From Desulfobacterales bacterium HSG16 (lineage in GTDB: Bacteria > Desulfobacterota > Desulfobacteria > Desulfobacterales > HSG16): DNA of 34,982 nt. Positions within the stretch are counted from its first letter, which is position 1; each line of letters begins with the position of its first letter. The stretch is taken from contig JAUCGE010000025.1 in the NCBI GenBank assembly GCA_030377965.1, positions 1 through 34,982 of the forward strand, in the 5' to 3' direction. The notes below the pieces were generated by a model. It was not told the origin of the DNA. It did not search any database and saw only the letters and a program-made list of their open reading frames with translations. Both the position numbers and the translations under genes were made by a program. Below, piece after piece: positions 8,317 through 17,218 of the stretch.

Positions 8317-10167
8317 ATGAGCTATTCTAAAAAAATACAAAAAAAACTACCGAATAGAATAATTTTGACTGCAATGATAATTTTGATGTGGACAGCAATG
8401 ACAGGTTCATCAATGATCTGGAATATATTGCAGGTATGGCATAGGGCAGAACAACTGGCGTATAACGAAGCAAATTCTAATTTTAACAAAGATTTAGTTT
8501 ATCGCAGATGGAACACCGAGCATGGAGGCTTATATGCCCCCATCACAGAAAAAACACCTTCAAATCCCTATCTTTCTCACATTAAGGAACATGACATCTT
8601 TACACCATCCGGGCGCGCCTTAACGCTGATAAATCCAGCTTATATGACTCGGCAGGTCCACGAACTTGGAACTCGCCAATATGGCATTCGTGGGCATATC
8701 ACCAGTCTTGATCCTCTGCGTCCGGAAAATATGCCAGATGTCTGGGAAGTCGCTGCCCTCAGATCTTTTACGGATGGCAAAAGTGAAGTCAGTGAAGCTG
8801 TCATGCTTGATGATGAACGTTATTTTCGTCTGATGCGTCCGTTGATAACAGAAGAGAAATGTCTTTCATGCCACGGCACACAGGGCTATAAAGTGGGCGA
8901 CCTGCGTGGCGGACTCAGTGTCTCTGTTCCTTTAAAGCCTTACATCACAGTAGCAGAAGCCAATATTTATTCTTTGACATTCGGTCATTTGCTGATCTGG
9001 GCGCTGGGTCTGGCAGGATTTGGAGTATCAACCTGGAGCATTAAACAACGAGCCACAGAGAGCAAGCGGTCGGAAGAGGCATTGATTGAAAGCGAGAAAA
9101 AATACCGCTCCATCATGGAATCCATGAAAGATGCCACATATATATGTTCACACAAATTTCGCATTGAATATATGAATCCAAGGATGATAGATAATGCTGG
9201 CAGCTATAAAACAGGAGAATTGTGTCATAAAGCAGTATATGATTTAGATGAAAAATGCCCGTGGTGTGCATTTGATCAAGTCAAACAGGGAAAACACGTC
9301 GAATATGAATTAGCAAATCCAAAAGATAATCGTTATTATTCAATTATGGATTCTCCTGTGTATCATTCTGATGGAAATATTTCCAAATTAACGATTTTAC
9401 GGGATATTACAGAAACCAGGGCGATTGAAGCCCAGCTTCGTCAGCAGCAGAAACTGGAAGGAATCGGTGTGCTGGCAGGAGGCGTGGCTCATGAGATCAA
9501 CAATCCCATAAATGGTATTATGAACTATGCCCAGCTAATTAAAGATAGATTGAACCAGGATAACCCGCTGATCGAATTTGCGGCTGAAATCATTATTGAA
9601 ACCAACCGGATAGCCGCTATCGTCCGTAACCTGCTCGCTTTTGCCAGGTACGAACAAGAAACAAGCAGTCCGGCGAGAATGTCAGATATTGTCGAGTCCT
9701 CACTTTCTTTGATCCAGACAGTGATGCGCCGCGATCAGATCACGCTCAAGGCAGACGTTCCCGATGACCTGCCCGAAATCAGATGCCGCATTCAACAGAT
9801 TCAGCAGGTACTCATGAATCTGATTATCAATGCCAGGGATGCGCTCAATGAAAAATACCCGAACTATGATGAAAACAAGATCATACGTCTGTCTGCCCGC
9901 CTGTTCGAAAAAGAAGGGAATAAATGGATACGCACAATTGTAGAGGATCATGGCTCCGGCATTATTCCGGAAGTCCGGGAACAGATTTTCGACCCTTTTT
10001 TCTCCACCAAATCCAGGGAAAAGGGAACCGGCCTGGGACTTTCCATCAGTTACGGTATCATAAAAGATCATCACGGTGTCCTGCATGTGGAGAGCGAACC
10101 GGGGCAATACACGCGGTTTCATGTCGATCTGCCTGTTGATAATGATGGAAAGCGAGCCAGATTGTGA
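8317..10167 (+). CDS. Haem-binding (DUF3365) sensor histidine kinase with Cys-rich PAS
   Basis: 616 residues. TM1 at about 14-36; a periplasmic DUF3365/Tll0287-like domain with the c-type haem motif CLSCH at 182-186 and the typical PLITEEKC and GDLRGGLSVSVP flanks; TM2 at about 218-238; a PAS domain at about 262-368 with three cysteines C303, C314 and C317 in a C-x10-C-x2-C pattern; HisKA with H392 ([17 protein letters not shown]); HATPase_c with [24 protein letters not shown] and [11 protein letters not shown]. The haem suggests sensing of redox state or a small gas; this is inferred from the family. The start follows GAGGAAAAATTCGG. No receiver is attached. The kinase half is almost the same as in the kinases at 3744 and 12721. 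Confidence 0.88.
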   Translation: MSYSKKIQKKLPNRIILTAMIILMWTAMTGSSMIWNILQVWHRAEQLAYNEANSNFNKDLVYRRWNTEHGGLYAPITEKTPSNPYLSHIKEHDIFTPSGRALTLINPAYMTRQVHELGTRQYGIRGHITSLDPLRPENMPDVWEVAALRSFTDGKSEVSEAVMLDDERYFRLMRPLITEEKCLSCHGTQGYKVGDLRGGLSVSVPLKPYITVAEANIYSLTFGHLLIWALGLAGFGVSTWSIKQRATESKRSEEALIESEKKYRSIMESMKDATYICSHKFRIEYMNPRMIDNAGSYKTGELCHKAVYDLDEKCPWCAFDQVKQGKHVEYELANPKDNRYYSIMDSPVYHSDGNISKLTILRDITETRAIEAQLRQQQKLEGIGVLAGGVAHEINNPINGIMNYAQLIKDRLNQDNPLIEFAAEIIIETNRIAAIVRNLLAFARYEQETSSPARMSDIVESSLSLIQTVMRRDQITLKADVPDDLPEIRCRIQQIQQVLMNLIINARDALNEKYPNYDENKIIRLSARLFEKEGNKWIRTIVEDHGSGIIPEVREQIFDPFFSTKSREKGTGLGLSISYGIIKDHHGVLHVESEPGQYTRFHVDLPVDNDGKRARL

Positions 10168-10291
10168 CCAACGATTTCATATGGGTCTGCCAGTACACGA
10201 TAAGTTGGATTTAAAAACAAAAATAGCAGCAAAATCAGGTGATCACGGTATCCGTTCTGGTGTTCAATTCGGTTCCGATACTGAACTATAA
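10168..10291 (+). pseudogene. Orphan tail of a further histidine kinase
   Basis: Right after the stop of the preceding kinase, a frame ending at TAA 10291 reads QRFHMGLPVHDKLDLK, which matches the end of the kinase ATPase domain in this cluster (compare TRFHVDLPVDND and [12 protein letters not shown]). It is a second copy of the last few codons of such a gene. I read it as the scar left when a tandem kinase copy was deleted by recombination. Confidence 0.5.
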
Positions 10292-10311
10292 AATTTACGG
10301 AGGATAAAACG

Positions 10312-10480
10312 ATGAGCAGTATTTACAACATGCTGGATGTGACGTGATAGCGGTGTATGCAGGTAAGGCAGGTTTAGCCGTTCATCCTGTGGCTGAACAG
10401 GCGGGAGTTTATACCATCGGCTGGATTGAAGATCAATACGAGCTGGCACCTGGGGCTGTGATCACCAGTTTTGTACAAAT
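10312..10480 (+). pseudogene. BMP-type binding protein: start codon region fused to the C-terminal part, frameshifted
   Basis: ACGGAGGA precedes ATG 10312, which reads SSIYNMLDVT and stops. Moving one frame at about 10341 restores clear homology to the C-terminal half of BMP/PnrA/Med-family binding proteins: DVIAVYAGKAGLAVHPVAEQ, then YTIGWIEDQYELAPGAVITSF. The N-terminal two thirds are missing. The second frame runs without a stop into the next BMP fragment. This is a dead gene with an internal deletion and a frameshift. Confidence 0.7.
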
Positions 10481-10493
10481 GGAGGAATATTGC

Positions 10494-11027
10494 ATGAATA
10501 CAATACAGAAAAAATTCGGGTTTTTGATGATCTGTCTCATATTCATAATATCGGAAATCGTCTGTCTTCAGACCGCGTTTGCTGAAGATGGAGTTCTACA
10601 ATCATTTAAAACGGCCATACTTCTTCCCAGAGAGGTGAATGCAGACGGTTGGACCCGGGCCGGATACGCCGGACTCTTGCTTATCAAAAAAAAGTTGCAG
10701 GCTGAAATTGCGTATTCGGAAAACATACCTGAATCTGAATTTGAACAGGTCTTCAGACGATATGCACAGGATGGATTTGATTTCATCATCGGACACGGCG
10801 GGCAATTTGTTCCGGCGGCAGAAGTCGTGGCTAAAGAATTCCCCCGCACCAAATTTGCAATTACCAGCAAATATCAAGGTAATAACAATAATTTAGGCGC
10901 ATTATCGTTGCGGGAGGGGGAATTGGGTTTCCTGGCGGGAGTGATAGCTGCTGTGAAAACAAAAAAACAAAAGATCGGCTTTTTAGGGGGTGTATTATAT
11001 AGGGGCTGCGCGGAAAAACCGTGTTAG
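10494..11027 (+). pseudogene. BMP-type binding protein: N-terminal part only
   Basis: ATG 10494 with GGAGGA at 10481-10486 is a proper start and is followed by a signal peptide (FLMICLIFIISEIVCLQTAFA, cleaved after AFA). The next ~140 residues match the first half of BMP-family binding proteins: GWTRAGYAGL, DGFDFIIGHGGQFVPAAEVV, FPRTKFAITS and LREGELGFLAGVIAA. Homology stops after KIGFLGG; the frame then ends quickly at 11027. The C-terminal lobe is absent, although a C-terminal piece of the same family lies upstream. A two-lobe ligand site cannot form. It overlaps the next ORF by 7 nt; the pair probably descends from one binding-protein/kinase unit that lost its middle. Confidence 0.75.
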
Positions 11028-12724
11028 GAAGCGCGTCCCTGATTGAGAGTGTATTCTGGCATGTGGTAGTCGAATTGCCTGTTGATGAAGCCCATGCCCC
11101 GCTCAAAAAAATGCTTTTTGCCATGACAGGAGTACTTTTTTTCACAGTCATTGCTGCTGTTGGCCTGGGCATATTTTTCTCCGTGCAATTTGCGCGTCCG
11201 CTCAATCAACTGATATCTGGAGCAGAACAGATCAGAACAGGCAATCTGGATGTCAAATTTACCGCCAGGGGCAGCCATGAAATACTGCTGTTGTCAGCAA
11301 CTTTCAATACGATGACATCCCGCTTGCGAAAATTGTTCGACGGATTGGAGCAGAATGTGGATGAATTAAGGCATACTAAAAAAGAACTGAAGCAGCATCG
11401 TGATGATCTCGAAGATCGGATTAAAAATCGAACTGCCGAACTGTCAGCAGCCAAAGAGCAGGCAGAGGCAGCCAACCTGGCCAAGAGTATCTTTCTTGCC
11501 AATATGAGCCACGAGTTACGCACTCCATTGAACGCTATTTTAGGTTACTCGGAACTGATGTTAAGAGATGTTTCATTGGCACTGGAAAAACGAGAATACC
11601 TGAATATCATCAACAACAGCGGTGAACACCTTCTATCATTGATCAATGAAGTGCTGGAAATATCCAGGATCGAGGCAGGCCAGGAAAGTATAGATGCCAC
11701 AACTTTCGATTTACAGTCTCTGTTTCGCGATATGGAAAAAATGTTTCGCATCAGAACGGGTGAGATGGATTTGTATTTTGAAATCATCGGAATTGACGAT
11801 TTGCCTAAGTATGTTATAGCTGATGAGAACAAGCTGCGCCAGGTACTGATCAATCTTTTAGGCAATGCCGTCAAATTCACAGAACAAGGCGGTATAACTT
11901 TCCGGATAGCAGCAGAAGATGGCCAGATAGCAGCAGAAAATGGCCAGATAGCAGCAGAAAATGGCCAGACTGACGATATGCGTCTCATTGTCGAGATAGA
12001 AGATACCGGCTCTGGCATAGCCGAATATGAACTGGAAAAGGTTTTTGCATATTTCGAGCAAACTGAAAGTGGCAGAAAGAACAAAAGTGGAACGGGTCTG
12101 GGTCTGGCTATAAGCCGGGATTTTGTCCGAATGATGGGAGGCGATATTACTGTAAGCAGCCGGGAAGACAAAGGCAGTACTTTTAAATTTGAAATCTCAT
12201 TGAAAAAGGGCAGCGAATCGGATATCAAAAAGAGGAGAAATCTGCGGCGTGTCATCGGTCTGGAAACAGGCCAGAAGATTCCTCGAATTCTGATCGCCGA
12301 AGATAAAAAGGAAAGCCGGGCTTTGCTGGAAAAAATTCTGGTAGCTGGATGTGATGATTTTGTACGCAAACCTTTTCGGGAGCATGAAATTTTCGAGGTT
12401 ATGGGCAGACATCTGGGGCTGAATTATCTATTCGAATCGGATTCGGTGAAAGAAGCGGCATCTGTTGAACCCGTTTCAGAGCTTACGCCTGAGCAATTGT
12501 CAATACTGCCAGCAGACCTTCTCAATCGGTTTTATGAAGCCGCAGTGAGACTGGACACGGCCCTGACCCTGACTCTGATAGAAGAAATCAAAGAACAGGA
12601 TGCTTTCATCGGCGACATGTTGGATCTGCTTGCAAAAAACCTCGAATACGGCCGCCTTGTAAAACTTTTAGAGCATAATAAAAATGATAATAAATACCAT
12701 ATCCATAACGGAGAAATATCATGA
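11021..12724 (+). CDS. Truncated hybrid kinase: HAMP-HisKA-HATPase with a gutted receiver
   Basis: 567 residues from a GTG with no SD. The N terminus ([23 protein letters not shown]) is only the end of a dCACHE sensor, so the first TM and the sensor are lost. Then come TM about 32-54, HAMP about 55-108, coiled coil, HisKA with H164 ([17 protein letters not shown]), and HATPase_c with [16 protein letters not shown] and GTGLGLAIS. From 421 a receiver begins ([19 protein letters not shown]) but jumps at about residue 440 to its last helix ([11 protein letters not shown]), losing some 70-80 residues including the phosphoacceptor Asp. A usual Hpt-like tail follows. Three 7-residue repeats sit in the ATPase domain. 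The core may still fold, but the gene is probably decaying. The next gene starts within its stop codon (ATGA). Confidence 0.75.
   Translation: MLGSASLIESVFWHVVVELPVDEAHAPLKKMLFAMTGVLFFTVIAAVGLGIFFSVQFARPLNQLISGAEQIRTGNLDVKFTARGSHEILLLSATFNTMTSRLRKLFDGLEQNVDELRHTKKELKQHRDDLEDRIKNRTAELSAAKEQAEAANLAKSIFLANMSHELRTPLNAILGYSELMLRDVSLALEKREYLNIINNSGEHLLSLINEVLEISRIEAGQESIDATTFDLQSLFRDMEKMFRIRTGEMDLYFEIIGIDDLPKYVIADENKLRQVLINLLGNAVKFTEQGGITFRIAAEDGQIAAENGQIAAENGQTDDMRLIVEIEDTGSGIAEYELEKVFAYFEQTESGRKNKSGTGLGLAISRDFVRMMGGDITVSSREDKGSTFKFEISLKKGSESDIKKRRNLRRVIGLETGQKIPRILIAEDKKESRALLEKILVAGCDDFVRKPFREHEIFEVMGRHLGLNYLFESDSVKEAASVEPVSELTPEQLSILPADLLNRFYEAAVRLDTALTLTLIEEIKEQDAFIGDMLDLLAKNLEYGRLVKLLEHNKNDNKYHIHNGEIS
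11906..11968 (+). repeat. Three 21-bp tandem repeats inside the kinase gene
   Basis: The unit ATAGCAGCAGAARATGGCC plus AG occurs at 11906-11926, 11927-11947 and 11948-11968; copies 2 and 3 are identical and copy 1 differs at one base. It codes for IAAE(D/N)GQ three times, between the N box and the G1 box of the ATPase domain, and keeps the frame. Confidence 0.9.
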
Positions 12725-13962
12725 CAGATTATGAAAAGTCAGAAAATAATGCACACGAAATTCTTGTTGTGGACGATACCCGGATCAGTCTCAGGCTTTT
12801 GACAAGAATTCTTACAAATCATGGATATCTGGTGCGCCCGGCCTCAGACGGCCCCCTGGCACTGAAATCCGTGGCTGTCAAGACACCGGATCTAATTCTG
12901 CTGGATGTTAAAATGCCGGGCATGGACGGCTATGAGGTGTGCCGACATCTGAAGGAGGATGCACATAGTCGGGAGATTCCGGTCATTTTCATCAGCGGCC
13001 TTGGTGATACATCTGAAAAGCTCAAAGGCTTTACGGTTGGAGGCGTTGATTATATTACCAAGCCCTTTGCGGCTGAAGAAGTGCTGGCAAGGATCGGAAT
13101 GCATCTGCACCTGCGCGAACTGAATGAACGCCTGGAAGAAAAAGTGCGGGAACGGACAGAACGGCTGTCAACTGCCAATAATCTGCTCAAAAAAGAAATT
13201 GTCGAACGCAAACGCATGGAAAAGGAACGCCGGGATTCGGAAGCCAGGCTTCGCCAGCATCAGAAACTGGAATCAATCGGCTTACTGGCTGGAGGCGTAG
13301 CCCATGAGATCAACAACCCTATCAACGGAATCATGAATTACGCCCAGCTCATCAAAGACAGATTAAACCCGGATAATTCTCTGATCGAATTTGCGGATGA
13401 AATTATCATTGAAACCGACAGGGTAGCCGCCATAGTCCGGAATCTGCTCGCATTTGCCAGATATGAAAATAACGCCCAAAGTTCTGCGAGAATATCTAAC
13501 ATCGTGGAATCTTCACTCTCTCTGATCCAGACGGTAATACGTCATGACCAGATACTTCTTGAAACGGACGTACCTGATGACCTGCCCTGGATCAGATGCC
13601 GGAATCAACAGATTCGACAGGTATTGATGAATCTGATGACCAATGCCAGGGATGCACTCAATGAAAAATATCCAAAATACCATGAGAACAAAAAATTAAA
13701 GATTTTTTCCCATATATTCGTAAAACAAGGAAATAAATGGATACGCACAACCGTAGAAGATCATGGATCTGGCATCACTCCGGAGGTTCGGGATCGGATG
13801 TTCGACCCTTTTTTTTCCACCAAACCCAGAGAAAATGGAACAGGTCTGGGGCTTTCCATCAGTTACGGGATCGTAAAAGAGCATCACGGTTTATTGCATG
13901 TGGAAAGTGAACCCGGGCAATATACTCAGTTTCATATGGATTTGCCAGTTCTTGATGGATAG
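12721..13962 (+). CDS. Response regulator-histidine kinase: REC-HisKA-HATPase
   Basis: 413 residues, cytosolic. Receiver about 13-130 with D62 ([14 protein letters not shown]) and TKPFA; coiled coil about 131-178; HisKA with H195 ([17 protein letters not shown]); HATPase_c with [25 protein letters not shown] and [11 protein letters not shown]. Its ATG overlaps the stop of the upstream kinase gene, so the two are translationally coupled and the upstream kinase probably phosphorylated this receiver. It has no DNA-binding output of its own. The kinase core is nearly identical to those of the genes at 3744 and 8317, which points to recent duplication or gene conversion. Confidence 0.9.
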   Translation: MTDYEKSENNAHEILVVDDTRISLRLLTRILTNHGYLVRPASDGPLALKSVAVKTPDLILLDVKMPGMDGYEVCRHLKEDAHSREIPVIFISGLGDTSEKLKGFTVGGVDYITKPFAAEEVLARIGMHLHLRELNERLEEKVRERTERLSTANNLLKKEIVERKRMEKERRDSEARLRQHQKLESIGLLAGGVAHEINNPINGIMNYAQLIKDRLNPDNSLIEFADEIIIETDRVAAIVRNLLAFARYENNAQSSARISNIVESSLSLIQTVIRHDQILLETDVPDDLPWIRCRNQQIRQVLMNLMTNARDALNEKYPKYHENKKLKIFSHIFVKQGNKWIRTTVEDHGSGITPEVRDRMFDPFFSTKPRENGTGLGLSISYGIVKEHHGLLHVESEPGQYTQFHMDLPVLDG

Positions 13963-13995
13963 TGAACTGTAAACCGATCTGGAAAATATAGACAA

Positions 13996-14234
13996 GGCGT
14001 TATACGAATCACTGTCGAAGATAGCGAAAGCAGTATTCCGCCGGATATTCTGGATCGGCTGTTCGATCTTTTTTTCACGACCAAACCCGTGGAATCAGCA
14101 TGGGGCTTTCCATCAGTTATGGGATCATTCGAGAGCATGAGAGGCGGTTATATCTGGAAAGCGAACAGAATTATTGTACGCGATTTAATGTTGACAGCCT
14201 GCAGCAGACGATGGCCTATAGCGATGACACATGA
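13996..14234 (+). pseudogene. Fourth decayed copy of the kinase ATPase domain
   Basis: From 13996 the sequence reads GVIRITVEDSESSIPPDILD, then RLFDLFFTTKP, clearly the G1 and F boxes of the same kinase family. After about 14090 the homology moves to another frame, [17 protein letters not shown], continuing to a TGA at 14232-14234. The G1 Gly is replaced (DSESSI for DHGSGI), the GTGLG loop is damaged, and there is at least one frameshift. This is a dead remnant directly behind the intact kinase, consistent with tandem duplication. Confidence 0.75.
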
Positions 14235-14480
14235 ATCAAGACTTGTTGGGAAAAGTCGAGCTGATACTCGAACTTTAAATAAGGAGGAAACTTCATGTGG
14301 AGAGTGTTGCGGAAATCTGTATCAGTGTTCATATGAATTTATCTATTAACAATTCGGAATCTTTAATAGTCTGAAATTGCAATAAAAATATGGCTGACGA
14401 TGGACAGATCATTATTGGGTGAAATAGAAGGAAAGTTTGGTGATGACATCCTGATCGCTTCAAATATTATGAGTAAATTT
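14235..14480. other. Non-coding gap with an orphan gene start
   Basis: AAGGAGGAAACTTC precedes ATG 14295, a very good initiation region, but the frame stops after 13 codons (MWRVLRKSVSVFI). A second short plus-strand frame from 14400 (MDRSLLGEIEGKFGDD..., 29 codons) runs into the end of the HEPN gene and is unrecognised. Both look like 5' ends of lost genes. No terminator is apparent. Confidence 0.4.
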
Positions 14481-15542
14481 CTAATTTAAGCTGCTATGAA
14501 AAAATTCATGATTATCTTTGGCATAAAAGTTCACTTTCATGCCAATTTCAACTTTTTGTTTTGCATCTATTTTCTCAAATGATTCATTGTCAACCTCAAT
14601 GCTTTCAATTTTACTATGCCGATATCTATTGTGAGATGACTTGGATATAATAGTATCCCCTACTGAAACAGTAATATTTTCCACTTCTGCACAAATGATA
14701 TTATGATTGATTATTGTTATAATATTAGAAAGGTGTGATGCTTTATAAGCCACTATAAACGGTAGAATTTTCGCTATAACTGCATCGTGCATAGACTGGC
14801 AGTACACATCAATGAAGTCTATACGTTCTTCCAATAACTGAATCGATAAAATTTGACTTGGAGCGCCATGAGAAATTTCGTTTCGCCTATAAGCGAGATC
14901 ATTTATCTGCTCAAATATAACATCGTTTTTTGTGCGATTTAAATCTAATGCCGGATCGAGTTTATTTATATAATTTTTAAATATTTTTTGCAATTTAATC
15001 ATTTGCGATATTGAACCATCTATGACATGTGAAAAAATTTCATTGATTGAGTTTACCCGGAAATTTGAAGAATGATGTGCAAAAGCGAGAGTGTTCAATT
15101 TGTATCCTGACAAATTTTTGGTGCATGTATATAAATTGTGAATTATGTCATTTTCAGTCGTTATGCCGTGATATTTTTGTAAATGAAGATTTAATAACAG
15201 TTGAGCAGATAAATTGCTGTGAACTTTCTTGATATTATCGGGCAATTCATTAAATTTAGGGATAATATTGTTGATATGTGACAAGTAAGCCATTATCATG
15301 CCTTCTATAAATTGTTCAAATGAGCTGTATAAATTAACGGTGACAGTTGTATAATCCAAGAGTGCTTTTTCTGTTTTTATATTTAAATAGAATCTATTAT
15401 GTTTTTCAAGATTTTTTTTGATCAATCTATCTTGAATTATATCCGTATCAATTTTCAGGAGATCATGATGAAGCTTTATCCCACGTAGAAAATCTCTTAA
15501 TCTGTTTAAGTTTTGTTTTTGAGAAATTAATATTGCATCCAT
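14481..15542 (-). CDS. HEPN-domain protein (MAE_28990/MAE_18760-like), likely RNase toxin/effector
   Basis: 353 residues. The all-helical N-terminal ~250 residues resemble the MAE_28990/MAE_18760 group of HEPN proteins, with the catalytic pattern R-x4-H as R220-NEIS-H225 (YRRNEISHG), which in active HEPN RNases forms the cleavage site. The last ~85 residues form a separate beta-rich domain (VGDTIISKSS ... IGMKVNFYA) that recalls small translation-factor-like barrels. The ATG lies 2 nt after the stop of the DUF262 gene upstream, so they are surely co-transcribed. I infer that the DUF262 partner senses or cuts DNA and this protein attacks RNA, as in abortive defence. Base composition is AT-rich compared with neighbours, which suggests transfer. 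Confidence 0.75.
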   Translation of the reverse strand: MDAILISQKQNLNRLRDFLRGIKLHHDLLKIDTDIIQDRLIKKNLEKHNRFYLNIKTEKALLDYTTVTVNLYSSFEQFIEGMIMAYLSHINNIIPKFNELPDNIKKVHSNLSAQLLLNLHLQKYHGITTENDIIHNLYTCTKNLSGYKLNTLAFAHHSSNFRVNSINEIFSHVIDGSISQMIKLQKIFKNYINKLDPALDLNRTKNDVIFEQINDLAYRRNEISHGAPSQILSIQLLEERIDFIDVYCQSMHDAVIAKILPFIVAYKASHLSNIITIINHNIICAEVENITVSVGDTIISKSSHNRYRHSKIESIEVDNESFEKIDAKQKVEIGMKVNFYAKDNHEFFHSSLN

Positions 15543-15544
15543 AT

Positions 15545-16744
15545 TTATTCTACAAACTCTTTGATAAAATTTAAAAAAAGAACTCTTCGTTTTATAATAT
15601 CTCTCTTATTTGTACTTCTTCCTGCAAATATGTCCTCATTTTTCATATAAAATGGAGTGAGAGATTTATTGATGGCATCTTTCTTTTCAATTAATTGCTC
15701 AGATTGTTCACAATATCTGCTAAACGCATACATAACAGGATCATAAAGAACTTTTGTGGGCCTTTTAAACCATTCCCACTTGTCCTTCTTACGTTTGCGG
15801 TATAAATAAAAAGCTCTTTCCCCTAATATATTGCAGACTAAATCCGATGTCATTAAAAACAGTTTTCCCAGTCGTTTCAATAATTCCGAAGTGAATAAAT
15901 TTCCGTTTTTCAAATAAGCATCTAAAAAATCACGGAGTATTGCTTTATCAAATCGTTCTATTTGTCTGTATGCAAAAAATCGAAGTACTAATTCCACATC
16001 ATTCATTTTTCTATAATGTATATCTCGGATAAGTTCTTCAGGTATCTCACCTCGTAATTCACTCTCTGTAGGCTCTGGAATTTGCCACATTTTGCAAAAT
16101 GACTGGGTTCTCGCGAGTTTTATACAAAGTTGATTTAACGGGCCATTGTAGAGAGCATTTCTTGATTCTTGAGGTTCAAGTTTTTCTCCTCCACTATTGA
16201 TTCGATCAAAGACTAACTGTTTTAACTTTTCCGCTTCTTGTTCGTTTTTTGCAGTTTCCCGGAGCAAAATAATAGAAGAAATAAAACGCCTGTCTATCCC
16301 TTTTTTGACTAATTCAGGTAGATTGTTATAATCATAACCATTTAGCTCTGGCCACTTAACCAATCCTGTCAGGCAATATTTTCCCTTATAAAATTCATAT
16401 ATAGCAGTAAGTCGTTGTAATCCATCCATCACTTCATAATAAGAATAAGACACTTCATATAAAAAGATGGGAGGAATCGGGACATTCATAATAAAAGACT
16501 CTATAAGGACGGATTGTTTTTCTTGAGACCATCTATGTCGTCTTTGAAACTCTGGGTTTAATTGATAATCACCACTATCAAGCATTGATACGATGGTATT
16601 TAATGGGTATCTGGCTTGTTCAGTGACAATACGAATTTCACCACGCGCATATTTATTATTAATTTCTTTCGAATTTTTTTTAACAGATTGTTCAGAAAAA
16701 CCTTCAGAAAAATCAATTTGTTCATCTTGAAACAAATTCACCAT
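15545..16744 (-). CDS. DUF262 (ParB-fold) protein, probable defence sensor/NTPase
   Basis: 399 residues. The DUF262 domain starts at about residue 45 with the hallmarks YQLNPEFQRRHRW (60-72), the DGLQRLT motif (107-113) that corresponds to the usual DGQQR catalytic motif, and FDRINSGGEKLEPQESRNAL (179-198). DUF262 proteins include the GmrS half of type IV restriction enzymes and several phage-defence proteins; the HNH (DUF1524) partner domain is absent here, and a HEPN gene follows instead. I chose ATG 16744 (AAGGAGT eight nt upstream) over an in-frame start at 16819, whose added residues lie close to a repeat and match nothing. Exact biochemistry is unknown. Confidence 0.85.
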   Translation of the reverse strand: MVNLFQDEQIDFSEGFSEQSVKKNSKEINNKYARGEIRIVTEQARYPLNTIVSMLDSGDYQLNPEFQRRHRWSQEKQSVLIESFIMNVPIPPIFLYEVSYSYYEVMDGLQRLTAIYEFYKGKYCLTGLVKWPELNGYDYNNLPELVKKGIDRRFISSIILLRETAKNEQEAEKLKQLVFDRINSGGEKLEPQESRNALYNGPLNQLCIKLARTQSFCKMWQIPEPTESELRGEIPEELIRDIHYRKMNDVELVLRFFAYRQIERFDKAILRDFLDAYLKNGNLFTSELLKRLGKLFLMTSDLVCNILGERAFYLYRKRKKDKWEWFKRPTKVLYDPVMYAFSRYCEQSEQLIEKKDAINKSLTPFYMKNEDIFAGRSTNKRDIIKRRVLFLNFIKEFVE

Positions 16745-16810
16745 GTTAGAATACTCCTTACGAAAAAAACGATTGATATTCAATCGTTGCAGCCATATTT
16801 TAGTATTTAG

Positions 16811-16970
16811 GGATGTCACAGAAAATAATATACCCGGATTACGCAGGATTTTAATCTGTATTCAAGGCGCTGTAAAGGGTGCATATTCTACATCTTCGCC
16901 CTTTTCAGCAACACAGAATACGGGTTAAAAGACATGTAAGACGAGTACATTTTTTTGTTTGACTTCCCTT
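16811..16970 (+). repeat. ~160-bp repeat, left copy of an inverted pair
   Basis: This stretch reappears in reverse complement at 17219-17376 with strong identity; a core of 33 nt beginning TGTATTCAAGGCGCTGTAAA is identical. The two ends of the unit themselves are loosely inverted (GGGATGTCACAG.. and ..TTTGACTTCCCTTA), so it is probably a MITE. It lies upstream of the DUF262 gene, next to its promoter region. Confidence 0.8.
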
Positions 16971-17218
16971 ATGTGTCTGACGTGTCGATATGTTGCAAAT
17001 TTTTCCTACCCGTTACTATATTCATGGCAGAACATCCCTGAATTTTTCAGTGTTAAAAATATCATCTTGTATCATGGAAAGTCAAGAAAAAAAATCGGAT
17101 GGAATAAATATAAAATTTGATGATGAGATCCCTCTCACTACGAATGTATTTGCGAAGTTTCTCTTCAAACGTCAAGACATCTTGTCTCTTGACAGCATGT
17201 ATCCCAAAGCAGAGTGTT
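16971..17218. other. Spacer between the inverted repeats
   Basis: About 250 bp with no convincing gene. A 48-codon frame from ATG 17073 (MESQEKKSDGINIKFDDEIP...) ends at TAG 17217-17219, lacks an SD and has no family resemblance. It could be a small cargo ORF or chance. Confidence 0.3.

Noticed and set aside
16745-16819. Longer N terminus for the DUF262 protein
   Set aside because: ATG 16744 has AAGGAGT at proper distance; the longer form adds residues close to the repeat with no family match.
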